A stretch of 19,744 bases of DNA from assembly GCA_964236735.1 (NCBI GenBank), contig CAXSFM010000036.1:1-19744 (forward strand), given 5' to 3'. Origin of the DNA: JAIVJG01 sp964236735 (GTDB taxonomy: Bacteria > Acidobacteriota > Blastocatellia > Pyrinomonadales > Pyrinomonadaceae). The notes under the pieces were generated by a model. That model had not been told where the DNA came from. It searched no databases and was given only the letters and a program-made list of their open reading frames with translations. The position numbers and the translations under genes were made by a program. Below, piece after piece: positions 8,523 to 15,005 of this stretch; the first letter of the stretch is position 1; the number at the start of each line of letters is the position of its first letter.

Positions 8523-9635
8523 TTATGCGGCAGTCGTTTCACGAATCACAGAATTGTAGAGCGTGTCACGCTCAACCGCGACGAAGCCCGCGTCTTCAAT
8601 GAGCGAGACGATTTGCGCCTTCGAGATTTTCACTTCGTTGTTCGACTCGACAGAATAACTTTCCGTCAACTCGCCGCCTTGCGTGATCGTGCCGTCGAGG
8701 TCGTTCGCGCCGTAGTGAAGCGCGACCTGAGCGAGTTGTCTGCCGAGCATTACCCAGTAGGCTTTGATGTGTGGAAAGTTGTCGAGCATGAGACGCGAGA
8801 CGGCGATGGTCTTGAGAGAATCCACGCCGGACGGCCCCGGCAAGTGCGAGAGTTGCGTGCCCGGCGGATAAAAGGCGAGCGGGATAAAACACTGGAAGCC
8901 GCCCGTCTTGTCCTGCTGCTCGCGCAACTGTACGAAATGGTCAACGCGGTCTGCCACCGATTCGATGTGACCGTAGAGCATCGTCGCGTTCGTTTTCAAG
9001 CCTGCGGCGTGCGCCTTGCCGGAGAGTTCCAGCCAGCGCGCACCATTCGTCTTGTGCGTGCAGATCATTGAGCGCGTCGGCTCTCGGAAAATCTCCGCGC
9101 CGCCGCCCGGACACGAATCCATCCCGGCCTCCATCAACTTCTCGATGACGGCCTCGTCCGTCATTTTGTAGAAGTGCGCCATGTGATCGAGTTCGACCAT
9201 CGTGAACGCCTTGAGGTGCAGGCGCGGGTATTCGCGCTTCAAGGTCGAGAGCAAATCCGTATAGTAACTGAAAGGAAGTTTGGTGTTGAGGCCGCCGACG
9301 ATGTGCAACTCGGTCGCGCCTTCGCGCACGGCCTCGCCCGCGATGCGTTGAGAGTCTTCGATGTTGTGCGTGTAAGCGTCCGGCTGTCGCGGGGTGCGGT
9401 AGAAGCCGCAGAATTTGCAGTCGGCGTAGCAGATGTTCGTATAGTTGAAATGGCGATTGACGTTGTAATACGTCGTCCGCCCGTGCAGGCGTCGCCGCAC
9501 CGTGTCTGCGAGTTTAGCGAGCGCGGGCAAATCGTCCGACTCGAACAGCGAGACGCCATCGTCGAAAGAGAGTCGCTCGCCCGTTTCGACTTTGAAGGCG
9601 AGTTCGTTGAGTTTTGCGTCGTGTGAAAAATTCAT
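8523..9635 (-). CDS. mqnE: Aminofutalosine synthase, radical SAM (menaquinone, futalosine pathway)
   Basis: MqnE is a radical S-adenosylmethionine enzyme that joins 3-[(1-carboxyvinyl)oxy]benzoate with SAM-derived adenosine to make 6-amino-6-deoxyfutalosine. The protein has 370 residues, a normal length. The iron-sulfur site is CYADCKFC (Cys69, Cys73, Cys76), preceded by NVNRHFNYTNI. The sequence ELHIVGGLNTKLPFSYY and the later KAFTMVELDHMAHFY distinguish MqnE from the related MqnC, which carries a QGGxNP-type motif. Further family blocks are GMDSCPGGGAEIF, GLKTNATMLYGHIE and FIPLAFYPPGTQL. It sits between the small membrane protein gene (18-base gap) and mqnD, which completes the next visible part of the pathway. 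mqnA, mqnB and mqnC are not in the window. Confidence 0.95.
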   Translation of the reverse strand: MNFSHDAKLNELAFKVETGERLSFDDGVSLFESDDLPALAKLADTVRRRLHGRTTYYNVNRHFNYTNICYADCKFCGFYRTPRQPDAYTHNIEDSQRIAGEAVREGATELHIVGGLNTKLPFSYYTDLLSTLKREYPRLHLKAFTMVELDHMAHFYKMTDEAVIEKLMEAGMDSCPGGGAEIFREPTRSMICTHKTNGARWLELSGKAHAAGLKTNATMLYGHIESVADRVDHFVQLREQQDKTGGFQCFIPLAFYPPGTQLSHLPGPSGVDSLKTIAVSRLMLDNFPHIKAYWVMLGRQLAQVALHYGANDLDGTITQGGELTESYSVESNNEVKISKAQIVSLIEDAGFVAVERDTLYNSVIRETTAA

Positions 9636-9653
9636 GGCTGTCAGGTCAAAATT

Positions 9654-9869
9654 TTAAGAATTACGAAATCGTAGTGCTGCAAAAACAAAGCTCATTGCAA
9701 CGACAAATATCCCGATACTGGCATCGTCCCACAGAGTTAACTGCCAAGCATCCTCCGTGCCGAAAAACAGATCGGGATTAAAGTATCTGCCAACACGAAG
9801 GACAACGTAGGAAACGCCGAGACTTAGTGCACCGAAACCTAAGAGTTTGAATCTGACGTGCTTATCCAT
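9654..9869 (-). CDS. Small two-helix membrane protein of unknown function, coupled to the UbiA gene
   Basis: I do not recognise this protein. From ATG 9869 it has 71 residues: a basic start (MDKHVRFK), a first hydrophobic helix (about 8-24), a polar middle (NPDLFFGTEDAWQLTLWDD), a second hydrophobic helix (about 50-66) and a basic end (RFRNS). The helices, with positive charge at both ends, suggest an inner membrane hairpin. Its ATG overlaps the stop codon of the upstream prenyltransferase gene by eight bases, a typical arrangement for translational coupling. It ends 18 bases before mqnE. An in-frame start at 9896 is possible but would deepen the overlap. By eye the base composition is more AT-rich than that of its neighbours. 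A link to menaquinone synthesis is only an inference from position. Confidence 0.65.
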   Translation of the reverse strand: MDKHVRFKLLGFGALSLGVSYVVLRVGRYFNPDLFFGTEDAWQLTLWDDASIGIFVVAMSFVFAALRFRNS

Positions 9870-10737
9870 GAGCATTGAATAATATGGCTGACCCAAACGT
9901 CACTAACAGAATGACGCTGATGAAGGCGTTCGTCGTGAAAAACGCCGCGTTGAGTTTCGACAAATCGTCGGCGCGCACGAGCGAGTGTTGATAGACGAGC
10001 AGCGCGCCGGTCAACAAGACTCCAACGAGCGCGACGATGCCGAGCGAACTCGTCGAGTATAACGCAAAGAGCGCGGCGAACGCCCCCGCGTGAAGCAGAC
10101 GCGAGACCCACAGAGCGCGCGCGATTCCGATGCGCGCGGGAATCGAGCGCAACTTCGCGGCGCGGTCAAATTCATAATCCTGACAGGCGTAGAGCACGTC
10201 GAACCCGGCAGTCCAGAGCAGCACGACGAGCGAGAGCAAAAGCGGCACGGGACTATCGAGCGAGCCGCGCACGGCGATCCACGCGCCCGTCGGCGCGATG
10301 CAGAGACACCAGCCGAGAACGATGTGCGAGAGCGAAGTGAAACGCTTCGTGTACGAGTAGAGCAACACGCTCGCCAGCGCGACGGGCGCGAGGATGAGCG
10401 TCAGACGATTGAGCATCGAAGCTGCGACGAAGAAGAGCGCGGCGGAGACGAGCGTGAACGTCCACGCGAAAGAGACGGACAGCGCGTCGGCTGGGATCGC
10501 GCGCGTCGCGGTGCGCGGGTTGGCCGCGTCGTACTTTCTATCGGCGATACGATTGAAAGCCATCGCCGCCGAACGCGCGCCGACCATCGCCAGCGTAATC
10601 CAGAGCATCTGCCACCACGACGGCAATCCGCGCGCCGCCAGCAACGCCCCGAGAAACGCGAAGGGCAAAGCGAACAACGTATGCTCGAACTTAATCATTT
10701 CGAGCGTCGTGCGGATGTTGTGTACGGCAGTCGCCAT
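9862..10737 (-). CDS. ubiA: UbiA-family prenyltransferase, probable menaquinone (MqnP-type) enzyme
   Basis: This polytopic membrane enzyme attaches a polyprenyl chain to an aromatic acid. The 291 residues carry the two aspartate motifs of the family: NRIADRKYD (62-70, Asn62, Asp66, Asp70) and a second motif within DVLYACQDYEFD (180-191). The opening TLEMIKFEHTLFALPFAF (11-28) and GARSAAMAFNR match the 4-hydroxybenzoate polyprenyltransferase-like group found with futalosine genes. The neighbouring mqnE and mqnD suggest the acceptor is 1,4-dihydroxy-6-naphthoate, the role named MqnP, but a ubiquinone-type substrate cannot be excluded from sequence alone. ATG 10737 is preferred over the in-frame TTG at 10758 because homologues begin near the FEHT motif. 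The stop codon overlaps the next gene. Confidence 0.88.
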   Translation of the reverse strand: MATAVHNIRTTLEMIKFEHTLFALPFAFLGALLAARGLPSWWQMLWITLAMVGARSAAMAFNRIADRKYDAANPRTATRAIPADALSVSFAWTFTLVSAALFFVAASMLNRLTLILAPVALASVLLYSYTKRFTSLSHIVLGWCLCIAPTGAWIAVRGSLDSPVPLLLSLVVLLWTAGFDVLYACQDYEFDRAAKLRSIPARIGIARALWVSRLLHAGAFAALFALYSTSSLGIVALVGVLLTGALLVYQHSLVRADDLSKLNAAFFTTNAFISVILLVTFGSAILFNAHG

Positions 10738-11004
10738 CTCTAGTTCACACGATTGCAAAATTCAGTCCAGCCAGATCACGGTTGAATAGCGTTCTCTTCA
10801 TCGCTCGTTCTGGCAAATCGCCATAGCTACCAAAAGCCGGTGGCAGTTTGCCAAACGCGGCTAGCTAACTTTTCAGAACCGGGAAGCAACCACAGAGGAC
10901 ACAGAGAGGCACTGAGGAAGAAAAGAGGATGTGTGTCCTCTGTGCCTCTCTGTGTCCTCTGTGGTGAAAATTTTTGAAACGCACTGTCAGTCTCTTTTCA
11001 CAGG
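10738..11004. other. Intergenic region with two hairpins between GNAT and UbiA genes
   Basis: This 267-base gap lies within a same-strand run, so any transcript entering from the GNAT gene crosses it. It holds the long hairpin repeat at 10889-10965 and a shorter imperfect stem-loop at 10811-10853, where TGGCAAA pairs with TTTGCCA and GCCA pairs with TGGC. The second could act in the ubiA leader, but it matches no riboswitch class I know. The gap probably separates transcription units. Confidence 0.5.
10889..10965. repeat. Long inverted repeat of the CCACAGAGGACACAGAG type
   Basis: The left arm 10889-10912 is perfectly complementary to 10942-10965 (24 bp). After one T-T mismatch, GAGGA (10914-10918) pairs with TCCTC (10936-10940), leaving a 17-base loop. 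The repeat phrase is familiar as a dispersed intergenic element in many unrelated bacterial genomes. It also explains a nonsense reading frame with the string PLCVLCG here. No transposase is nearby. Confidence 0.85.
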
Positions 11005-11484
11005 TTAGATCACTTTCCAATAATCGGGCGATTCCTGCATCTGCGGGTCGGGTCGCTCCATCCAACGCTCAGGCCGCTTCAGTTCGATGAAGCCGAAGCG
11101 TCGGTAGAGTTCGTGCGCGTCTTTCGTCGCCAGCACCCAGCGTCGGAAGCCCTGCAAGTTTCGATGCGAGAGGATGACTTCCATCAGCCATTTCGATAGA
11201 CCGCGCCCGCGATCTTCTTCGACGATAAACACGTCCGCCACCCACGCGAACGTCGCGTAATCCGTGACGACGCGCGCGAAGCCGACTTGCCTCGCGCCCT
11301 CATAGACGCCGAAGGGCAGAGAGTTTTCAATCGAGCGTTGGATGACTTCAAGCGAGCGTCCTTGTCCCCAGTAACTTTCTTCGCTGATGAAGCGTTTGAT
11401 GAGCGCGAGATCGAGCCGCGCGCGGTCAGCGCTGATCGTGTACGCGCCGCGTTGCCATTCGTCGTCGTGTTGTTGCTGTGTCAT
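11005..11484 (-). CDS. GNAT-family N-acetyltransferase
   Basis: This is a predicted cytosolic acetyl-CoA-dependent acetyltransferase of 159 residues. The acetyl-CoA binding loop of motif A is visible as VEEDRGRGLSKWLMEVIL. Before it come the core strands GARQVGFARVVTD and FAWVADVFI, and after it RRWVLATKDAHELYRRFGF, which includes the common GNAT end block with Tyr in ELYRRFGF. The substrate is unknown. The gene begins 51 bases after the ubiX stop and ends before the hairpin-rich gap upstream of ubiA. Its place inside a menaquinone-related run is more likely incidental than functional. There is no clear Shine-Dalgarno sequence before ATG 11484. Confidence 0.88.
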   Translation of the reverse strand: MTQQQHDDEWQRGAYTISADRARLDLALIKRFISEESYWGQGRSLEVIQRSIENSLPFGVYEGARQVGFARVVTDYATFAWVADVFIVEEDRGRGLSKWLMEVILSHRNLQGFRRWVLATKDAHELYRRFGFIELKRPERWMERPDPQMQESPDYWKVI

Positions 11485-11535
11485 GTTGAAAATATTTTAC
11501 GCGCGTGAGGCAGACATACGTTGCGCTGTCGCGTC

Positions 11536-12177
11536 TCAATCGCCTTCGACTTCGGGGGACGCAGTCGGATCGCCTTTCCATTGCGTGCGGTTCGCGTGCG
11601 GGATGCCGAACTGGTCGAGGATGCGAAAGGCGAGATGGTCAACGAGTTCTTCAATCGTCTGCGGGCGATGATAAAAGCCCGGACTCGCCGGCAGAATCCG
11701 CGCGCCCGCGTGCGCGAGCTTCAACATGTTCTCAAGGTGAATCGCATTGTACGGCGTCTCGCGCGCGACGAGGACGAGCTTGCGTCCCTCTTTGAGCGTC
11801 ACGTCCGCCGCGCGGTGGATGAGGTTCGTGCCCGCGCCCGAAGCTATCGCGCCGAGCGTCCCCATCGAACACGGCACGATGACCATCCCGTCCTGTCTGT
11901 GCGAGCCTGATGCGGGCGTCGCCGCCAGATTGTCGAGACGATGCACGCGCACGAGTTTCGAGTCCGCAGGGAGCTTGAGCCATTCATTGATCGCCGCTGT
12001 CTCGCTGCCACTACCGCCGCGCAGATTCACGCCGAGTTCGACGCGCGCGACGATGTGCGCCGTCTCCGACATGATGAGATTGATGCGCTCGACCGTCCCG
12101 CTCGCCGCCATGTGCAGCAAAGTGCGATGCGCGTAGATTGCGCCGGAAGCTCCGGTGATGGCGACAGTTAATTCCAT
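11536..12177 (-). CDS. ubiX: Flavin prenyltransferase UbiX
   Basis: UbiX joins dimethylallyl phosphate to FMN to make prenylated FMN, the cofactor of UbiD-type decarboxylases. The 213 residues begin with the flavin-binding LTVAITGASGAIYA and continue with the family blocks VIVPCSMGTLGAIASG, NLIHRAADVTLKEGRKLVLV and RETPYNAIHLENMLKLAHAG, ending PASPGFYHRPQTIEELVDH. The ATG at 12177 is the natural start; the longer frame from 12237 adds residues encoded by a repeat (12181-12205). That repeat lies three bases from the ATG, so no ribosome binding site is visible. In the futalosine pathway the partner UbiD-type enzyme (MqnL) is expected, but it is not in the window. The gene lies upstream of ubiA, mqnE and mqnD on the same strand. 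Confidence 0.95.
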   Translation of the reverse strand: MELTVAITGASGAIYAHRTLLHMAASGTVERINLIMSETAHIVARVELGVNLRGGSGSETAAINEWLKLPADSKLVRVHRLDNLAATPASGSHRQDGMVIVPCSMGTLGAIASGAGTNLIHRAADVTLKEGRKLVLVARETPYNAIHLENMLKLAHAGARILPASPGFYHRPQTIEELVDHLAFRILDQFGIPHANRTQWKGDPTASPEVEGD

Positions 12178-12180
12178 AAA

Positions 12181-12205
12181 GCAGTGGTCGGTGGACAGTG
12201 GACAG
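12181..12205. repeat. GTGGACA tandem repeat unit at the ubiX start
   Basis: Two perfect seven-base copies of GTGGACA (12191-12197 and 12198-12204) follow a degenerate third copy GTGGTCG (12184-12190). On the minus strand the phrase reads CTGTCCACTGTCCACCGACC and ends just before the ubiX ATG. I recognise this phrase as a dispersed element in some GC-rich and cyanobacterial genomes, but only one copy is in this window. Confidence 0.55.
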
Positions 12206-12294
12206 CAAAGACAGTTTTTCAACTGATTCCAAGCCATAATGCTTATTAAATCTACGTTACAAGCACCAACCGCTTTTCGCGATTAAATTCAATC

Positions 12295-12579
12295 TTACAG
12301 GTTGATAGCTTGCCATTGATCATCTCGCACTCCAAACTCTTCAGCCGCTACTTCTTCTGCCTCATTGAGTGACTCGTGCCAAGTGTCACCATAAAGATCA
12401 CCTTCCTGTGACGCATAGCATAGTAGATAGCCAGATCCATCAAATTGAATTTCGAGATTTAATGATACGTCACGGATAGGCATAGGCAGTGGATGAGATG
12501 TGCCTTCTGGCAACCATCCAGAATGCTGCGTTCCGCCAACCCGCACCTTATGAGCAGAAATTCTTTTTACCACTGTCAT
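12295..12579 (-). CDS. Small protein of unknown function
   Basis: I do not recognise a named family. From ATG 12579 the protein has 94 residues; a GTG two codons upstream is an alternative start. It looks like a small soluble alpha/beta protein: a short N-terminal strand (VVKRIS), GWLPEGTSHPLPMPIRDVS, two beta strands (NLEIQFDG, GYLLCYAS), then DTWHESLNEAEEVAAEEFGV and a final helix DDQWQAI. The DTWH-SL-A-EEFGV-W pattern is a recurring small-protein arrangement, but I assign no function. By eye the gene is clearly more AT-rich than its neighbours, hinting at recent arrival. It lies 118 bases upstream of ubiX, and no Shine-Dalgarno sequence is clear. Confidence 0.6.
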   Translation of the reverse strand: MTVVKRISAHKVRVGGTQHSGWLPEGTSHPLPMPIRDVSLNLEIQFDGSGYLLCYASQEGDLYGDTWHESLNEAEEVAAEEFGVRDDQWQAINL

Positions 12580-12694
12580 AATCACAAAGTATCCAAAGGT
12601 TTATCAGGCCAACGAGATTTCATCTTTTATCCATATTAAGAGGCACATAGCGCGAAGAGCAAGCGAAGTGAATTTCGGTGCGTGTTGGCTGAGA

Positions 12695-12703
12695 TGCTAG
12701 AAT
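12695..12703 (+). promoter_or_regulatory. Possible extended -10 promoter of larB
   Basis: The sequence TGCTAGAAT (TG, one base, then TAGAAT, five of six matching the consensus) lies just before larB. No good -35 element is seen. Transcription would begin near 12710, three bases from ATG 12713, giving an almost leaderless message. If ATG 12746 is the start, the leader is about 36 bases. Confidence 0.35.
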
Positions 12704-12712
12704 GCCCGCTCA

Positions 12713-13492
12713 ATGTCGAAGGGTGATGCGTTTGAGTTTGGTGCGATGAATAATCAAGAGTTAGAAAAGTTGCTGCGCTCATATAGGAGCGGCGAGTTGG
12801 GGGAAGCGGATGCCACGCGGCTCATCGGCAACATGCATTTTGAAGACCTCGGCCACACGCGGCTCGACACGGCACGGGCGGAGCGACAGGGCTTCCCCGA
12901 AGTCGTCTTCGGCGCGGGCAAGACGCGCACGCAAATCGTCGAGATCGTCGAGCGGCTCGTCGCGCGCGCTCCCAACGTGCTCGTCACGCGCACGGATGAA
13001 GCGACGTTCGGCGAAGTCCGCAACGTCGTGACCGATGCCGAGTGGCACGAGTCCGCGCGCATGATTCGCGTGCGACGCGACAGAGAAGTGCGCGGCATCG
13101 GCCCCGTGCTGATCGTCACCGCAGGCACGAGCGATATTCCGGTCGCCGAAGAAGCCGCGCTGACGGCGGAAGCGATGGGCAACGAGGTCGAGCGTCTGTG
13201 GGACGTGGGCGTGGCGGGCGTGCATCGCGTCCTGGCCGAGCGCGAACGTCTGAGGCGCGCGCGCGTCATCGTCGTCGTCGCAGGGATGGAGGGCGCGCTT
13301 CCCAGCGTCGTCGGCGGCCTCGTCAGCGCGCCGGTCATCGCCGTCCCGACGAGCGTCGGCTACGGCGCATCCTTCGGCGGCATCGCCGCACTTCTCGGAA
13401 TGCTCAACTCGTGCGCCTCAAACGTCACCGTCGTCAACATTGACAACGGCTTCGGCGCGGGCTTCGTCGCCAGCCTCATCAACAGAAAATGA
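12713..13492 (+). CDS. larB: LarB, nickel pincer cofactor biosynthesis carboxylase
   Basis: LarB carboxylates and hydrolyses nicotinic acid adenine dinucleotide, the first step in the nickel-pincer nucleotide cofactor of lactate racemase-like enzymes. The protein has 259 residues, or 248 from ATG 12746 (MNNQELEKLL), where most family members begin. The N-terminal helical region leads to FEDLGHTRLDTARAERQG and PEVVFGAGKT. The C-terminal half is PurE-like: VLIVTAGTSDIPVAEEAALTA, then WDVGVAGVHRVL, VVVAGMEGALPSVVGGLVS, and PTSVGYGASFGGIAALLGML, ending in NIDNGFGAG. No larC, larE or larA is in the window, so the gene appears as an orphan here. The start choice is open. The stop codon lies in the first bases of a repeat. 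Confidence 0.93.
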   Translation: MSKGDAFEFGAMNNQELEKLLRSYRSGELGEADATRLIGNMHFEDLGHTRLDTARAERQGFPEVVFGAGKTRTQIVEIVERLVARAPNVLVTRTDEATFGEVRNVVTDAEWHESARMIRVRRDREVRGIGPVLIVTAGTSDIPVAEEAALTAEAMGNEVERLWDVGVAGVHRVLAERERLRRARVIVVVAGMEGALPSVVGGLVSAPVIAVPTSVGYGASFGGIAALLGMLNSCASNVTVVNIDNGFGAGFVASLINRK

Positions 13493-13569
13493 TGAATGCG
13501 GCAGTGATGAAAGATGAATAAAAACAAGAAAGTCCTGCTCATCACGCATCACGCATTACTCATTACTTT
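13490..13569. repeat. Diverged inverted repeat spanning the larB stop and the lipase signal sequence
   Basis: The left part (about 13490-13518, beginning TGATGAATGCGG) is imperfectly complementary to the right part (about 13538-13569, CATCACGCATCACGCATTAC). Shared blocks on comparing the arms are AATGCG, GTGATG and GATGA. The 12-base phrase TGATGAATGCGG recurs exactly at 15050-15061, and inverted at 15110-15121, so this is the same family as the element after the lipase gene. Confidence 0.6.
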
Positions 13570-14992
13570 GCTTTTCTTCGCCGCCTGCGGTGTGCGACAT
13601 ACGCCCGACCTCGAACGTATTTTCGCGAACTCGCACGGGCAGACGGGCAAGCGCCCGCTGATCATCATTCCCGGCATTCTCGGCTCGAAACTCGTCAATC
13701 AAAAAACGGGCGAGGTCGTCTGGCCTTCCGCGTTTCGCTCGGACGTGGACGGGTTGAATTTGCCGACGACGCCAGACCTCGCCGCCAATCGTGACGGACT
13801 TGTCGCCGCGCAGATCGTCGAGACGGCAAAGCTCGCGCGTTACGCGCCCGACATGTACGTCTATTACGAACTCATCCAGACTCTCAAACGCTTCGGCGAT
13901 TACAAAGAGGGCAACTGGGACGCGCCCGCACCCGATGGCGACCGGGATACGTTCTACGTCTTTCCCTACGACTGGCGGCGCGACAATGTCGAGACGGCGC
14001 GCGAACTCGTCAGGCGCATTGACGCGCTCAAGCTGAAACTCGGACGCCCCGACTTGCGCTTCAACATCGTCGCGCATTCGATGGGCGGACTCGTCGCGCG
14101 CTACGCAGCGATGTACGGAGACGCAGACTTGCCGCCCGACTCCGTCGCGCCGAAACCCGATTGGGCTGGCGCGCGCGACATCAACAAGATTTTCATGTTC
14201 GGCACGCCCAACGAAGGTTCCGCCGAAGCCTTCGTGTCCCTGCTTGATGGATTCTCGATCACCGACGGCGTGCGTCGCCGCGTGCATCTCTTGAACAAAC
14301 TGACGCGCGAGGATGCGATGACCTCGCCGGCGATTTATCAACTGATGCCGCACGGCACGCAGACGAGATTTCTCGATGAAAATTTGCAGTCGTTGAGCGT
14401 TGACCTCTACGACCCCGCGACGTGGAAGCGTTACGGTTGGGGCGCAATCAACAACACGAAGTTTCGCGCCGACTTCGAGCAAGGGAAAATCAAAGGGCAG
14501 GAATCACCGGCGACGACCGGCACGCTCGACGAACTCGACGCTTATTTCTCCGTCGTCCTCGCGCGCGCGCGCCGCTTCCATGAAGCCCTCGATGCGACGG
14601 ATGATGTGCGCTCGTCGTCGCCTGCGCCCGTCACGCTCTTTGCCTTCGGCGGCGACTGCGAAGAGACGCTCTCCGCGCCCGTCATTCGTCGAGACGCAAA
14701 GAGTGGCAATTGGTTGACGATCTTTACGCCGCGCTCCTTTCGCACGCCGGACAGACGGCGCGTCACGCGCAGGGAACTCACCCGCGCGATGTATGAACCC
14801 GGCGACGGTCGAGTCACACGCGCGTCTCTGCTTGGTCAACATCTCGCAGGTGAAAGAAGCAGCCTCTTCTACAACACGACGCTGCCCATCGCTTACTCTA
14901 TCTTCGGCTGCGATTCACACACCGACCTGCCAAGCAACAAAATCCTGCAAGACAACGCGCTCACACTGCTCGTGGACGAGTTGGTGAAGTAA
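13514..14992 (+). CDS. LCAT-like alpha/beta-hydrolase lipoprotein (lecithin:cholesterol acyltransferase family)
   Basis: This is a predicted membrane-anchored lipase or acyltransferase of 492 residues. A hydrophobic leader (6-24) ends in FAAC with Cys25, an imperfect lipobox. The family's opening block PLIIIPGILGSKLV (48-61) and the tryptophan-containing FPYDWRRD (150-157) are present. The nucleophile elbow is AHSMGG (Ser189). Candidate acid and base are Asp431 in GDGRVT, matching the GDxTV motif of the family, and His469 near the C-terminus. The substrate is probably an acylated lipid, but it is unknown. The leader segment LLITHHALLITLL is read from a repeat element, so the export signal may be a recent addition. 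The gene follows larB by 21 bases. Shine-Dalgarno evidence is weak; AAAGATGAATAA precedes it only loosely. Confidence 0.88.
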   Translation: MNKNKKVLLITHHALLITLLFFAACGVRHTPDLERIFANSHGQTGKRPLIIIPGILGSKLVNQKTGEVVWPSAFRSDVDGLNLPTTPDLAANRDGLVAAQIVETAKLARYAPDMYVYYELIQTLKRFGDYKEGNWDAPAPDGDRDTFYVFPYDWRRDNVETARELVRRIDALKLKLGRPDLRFNIVAHSMGGLVARYAAMYGDADLPPDSVAPKPDWAGARDINKIFMFGTPNEGSAEAFVSLLDGFSITDGVRRRVHLLNKLTREDAMTSPAIYQLMPHGTQTRFLDENLQSLSVDLYDPATWKRYGWGAINNTKFRADFEQGKIKGQESPATTGTLDELDAYFSVVLARARRFHEALDATDDVRSSSPAPVTLFAFGGDCEETLSAPVIRRDAKSGNWLTIFTPRSFRTPDRRRVTRRELTRAMYEPGDGRVTRASLLGQHLAGERSSLFYNTTLPIAYSIFGCDSHTDLPSNKILQDNALTLLVDELVK

Positions 14993-15005
14993 ACGGGAAA
15001 ACCAA

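Noticed and set aside
8523..9635. MqnC (cyclic futalosine synthase) as the identity of the radical SAM enzyme
   Set aside because: The HIVGGLNTKLPFSYY and KAFTMVELDH blocks fit MqnE; MqnC carries a different QGG-N-P motif.
10865..11065. Small frame containing PLCVLCG, within the hairpin repeat
   Set aside because: The residues come from the dispersed repeat phrase and part of the GNAT end; this type of frame is a familiar false gene.
13556..14482. Minus-strand frame of 308 codons opposite the lipase gene
   Set aside because: The plus-strand frame carries the AHSMGG and GDGRVT motifs; the antisense frame has none.
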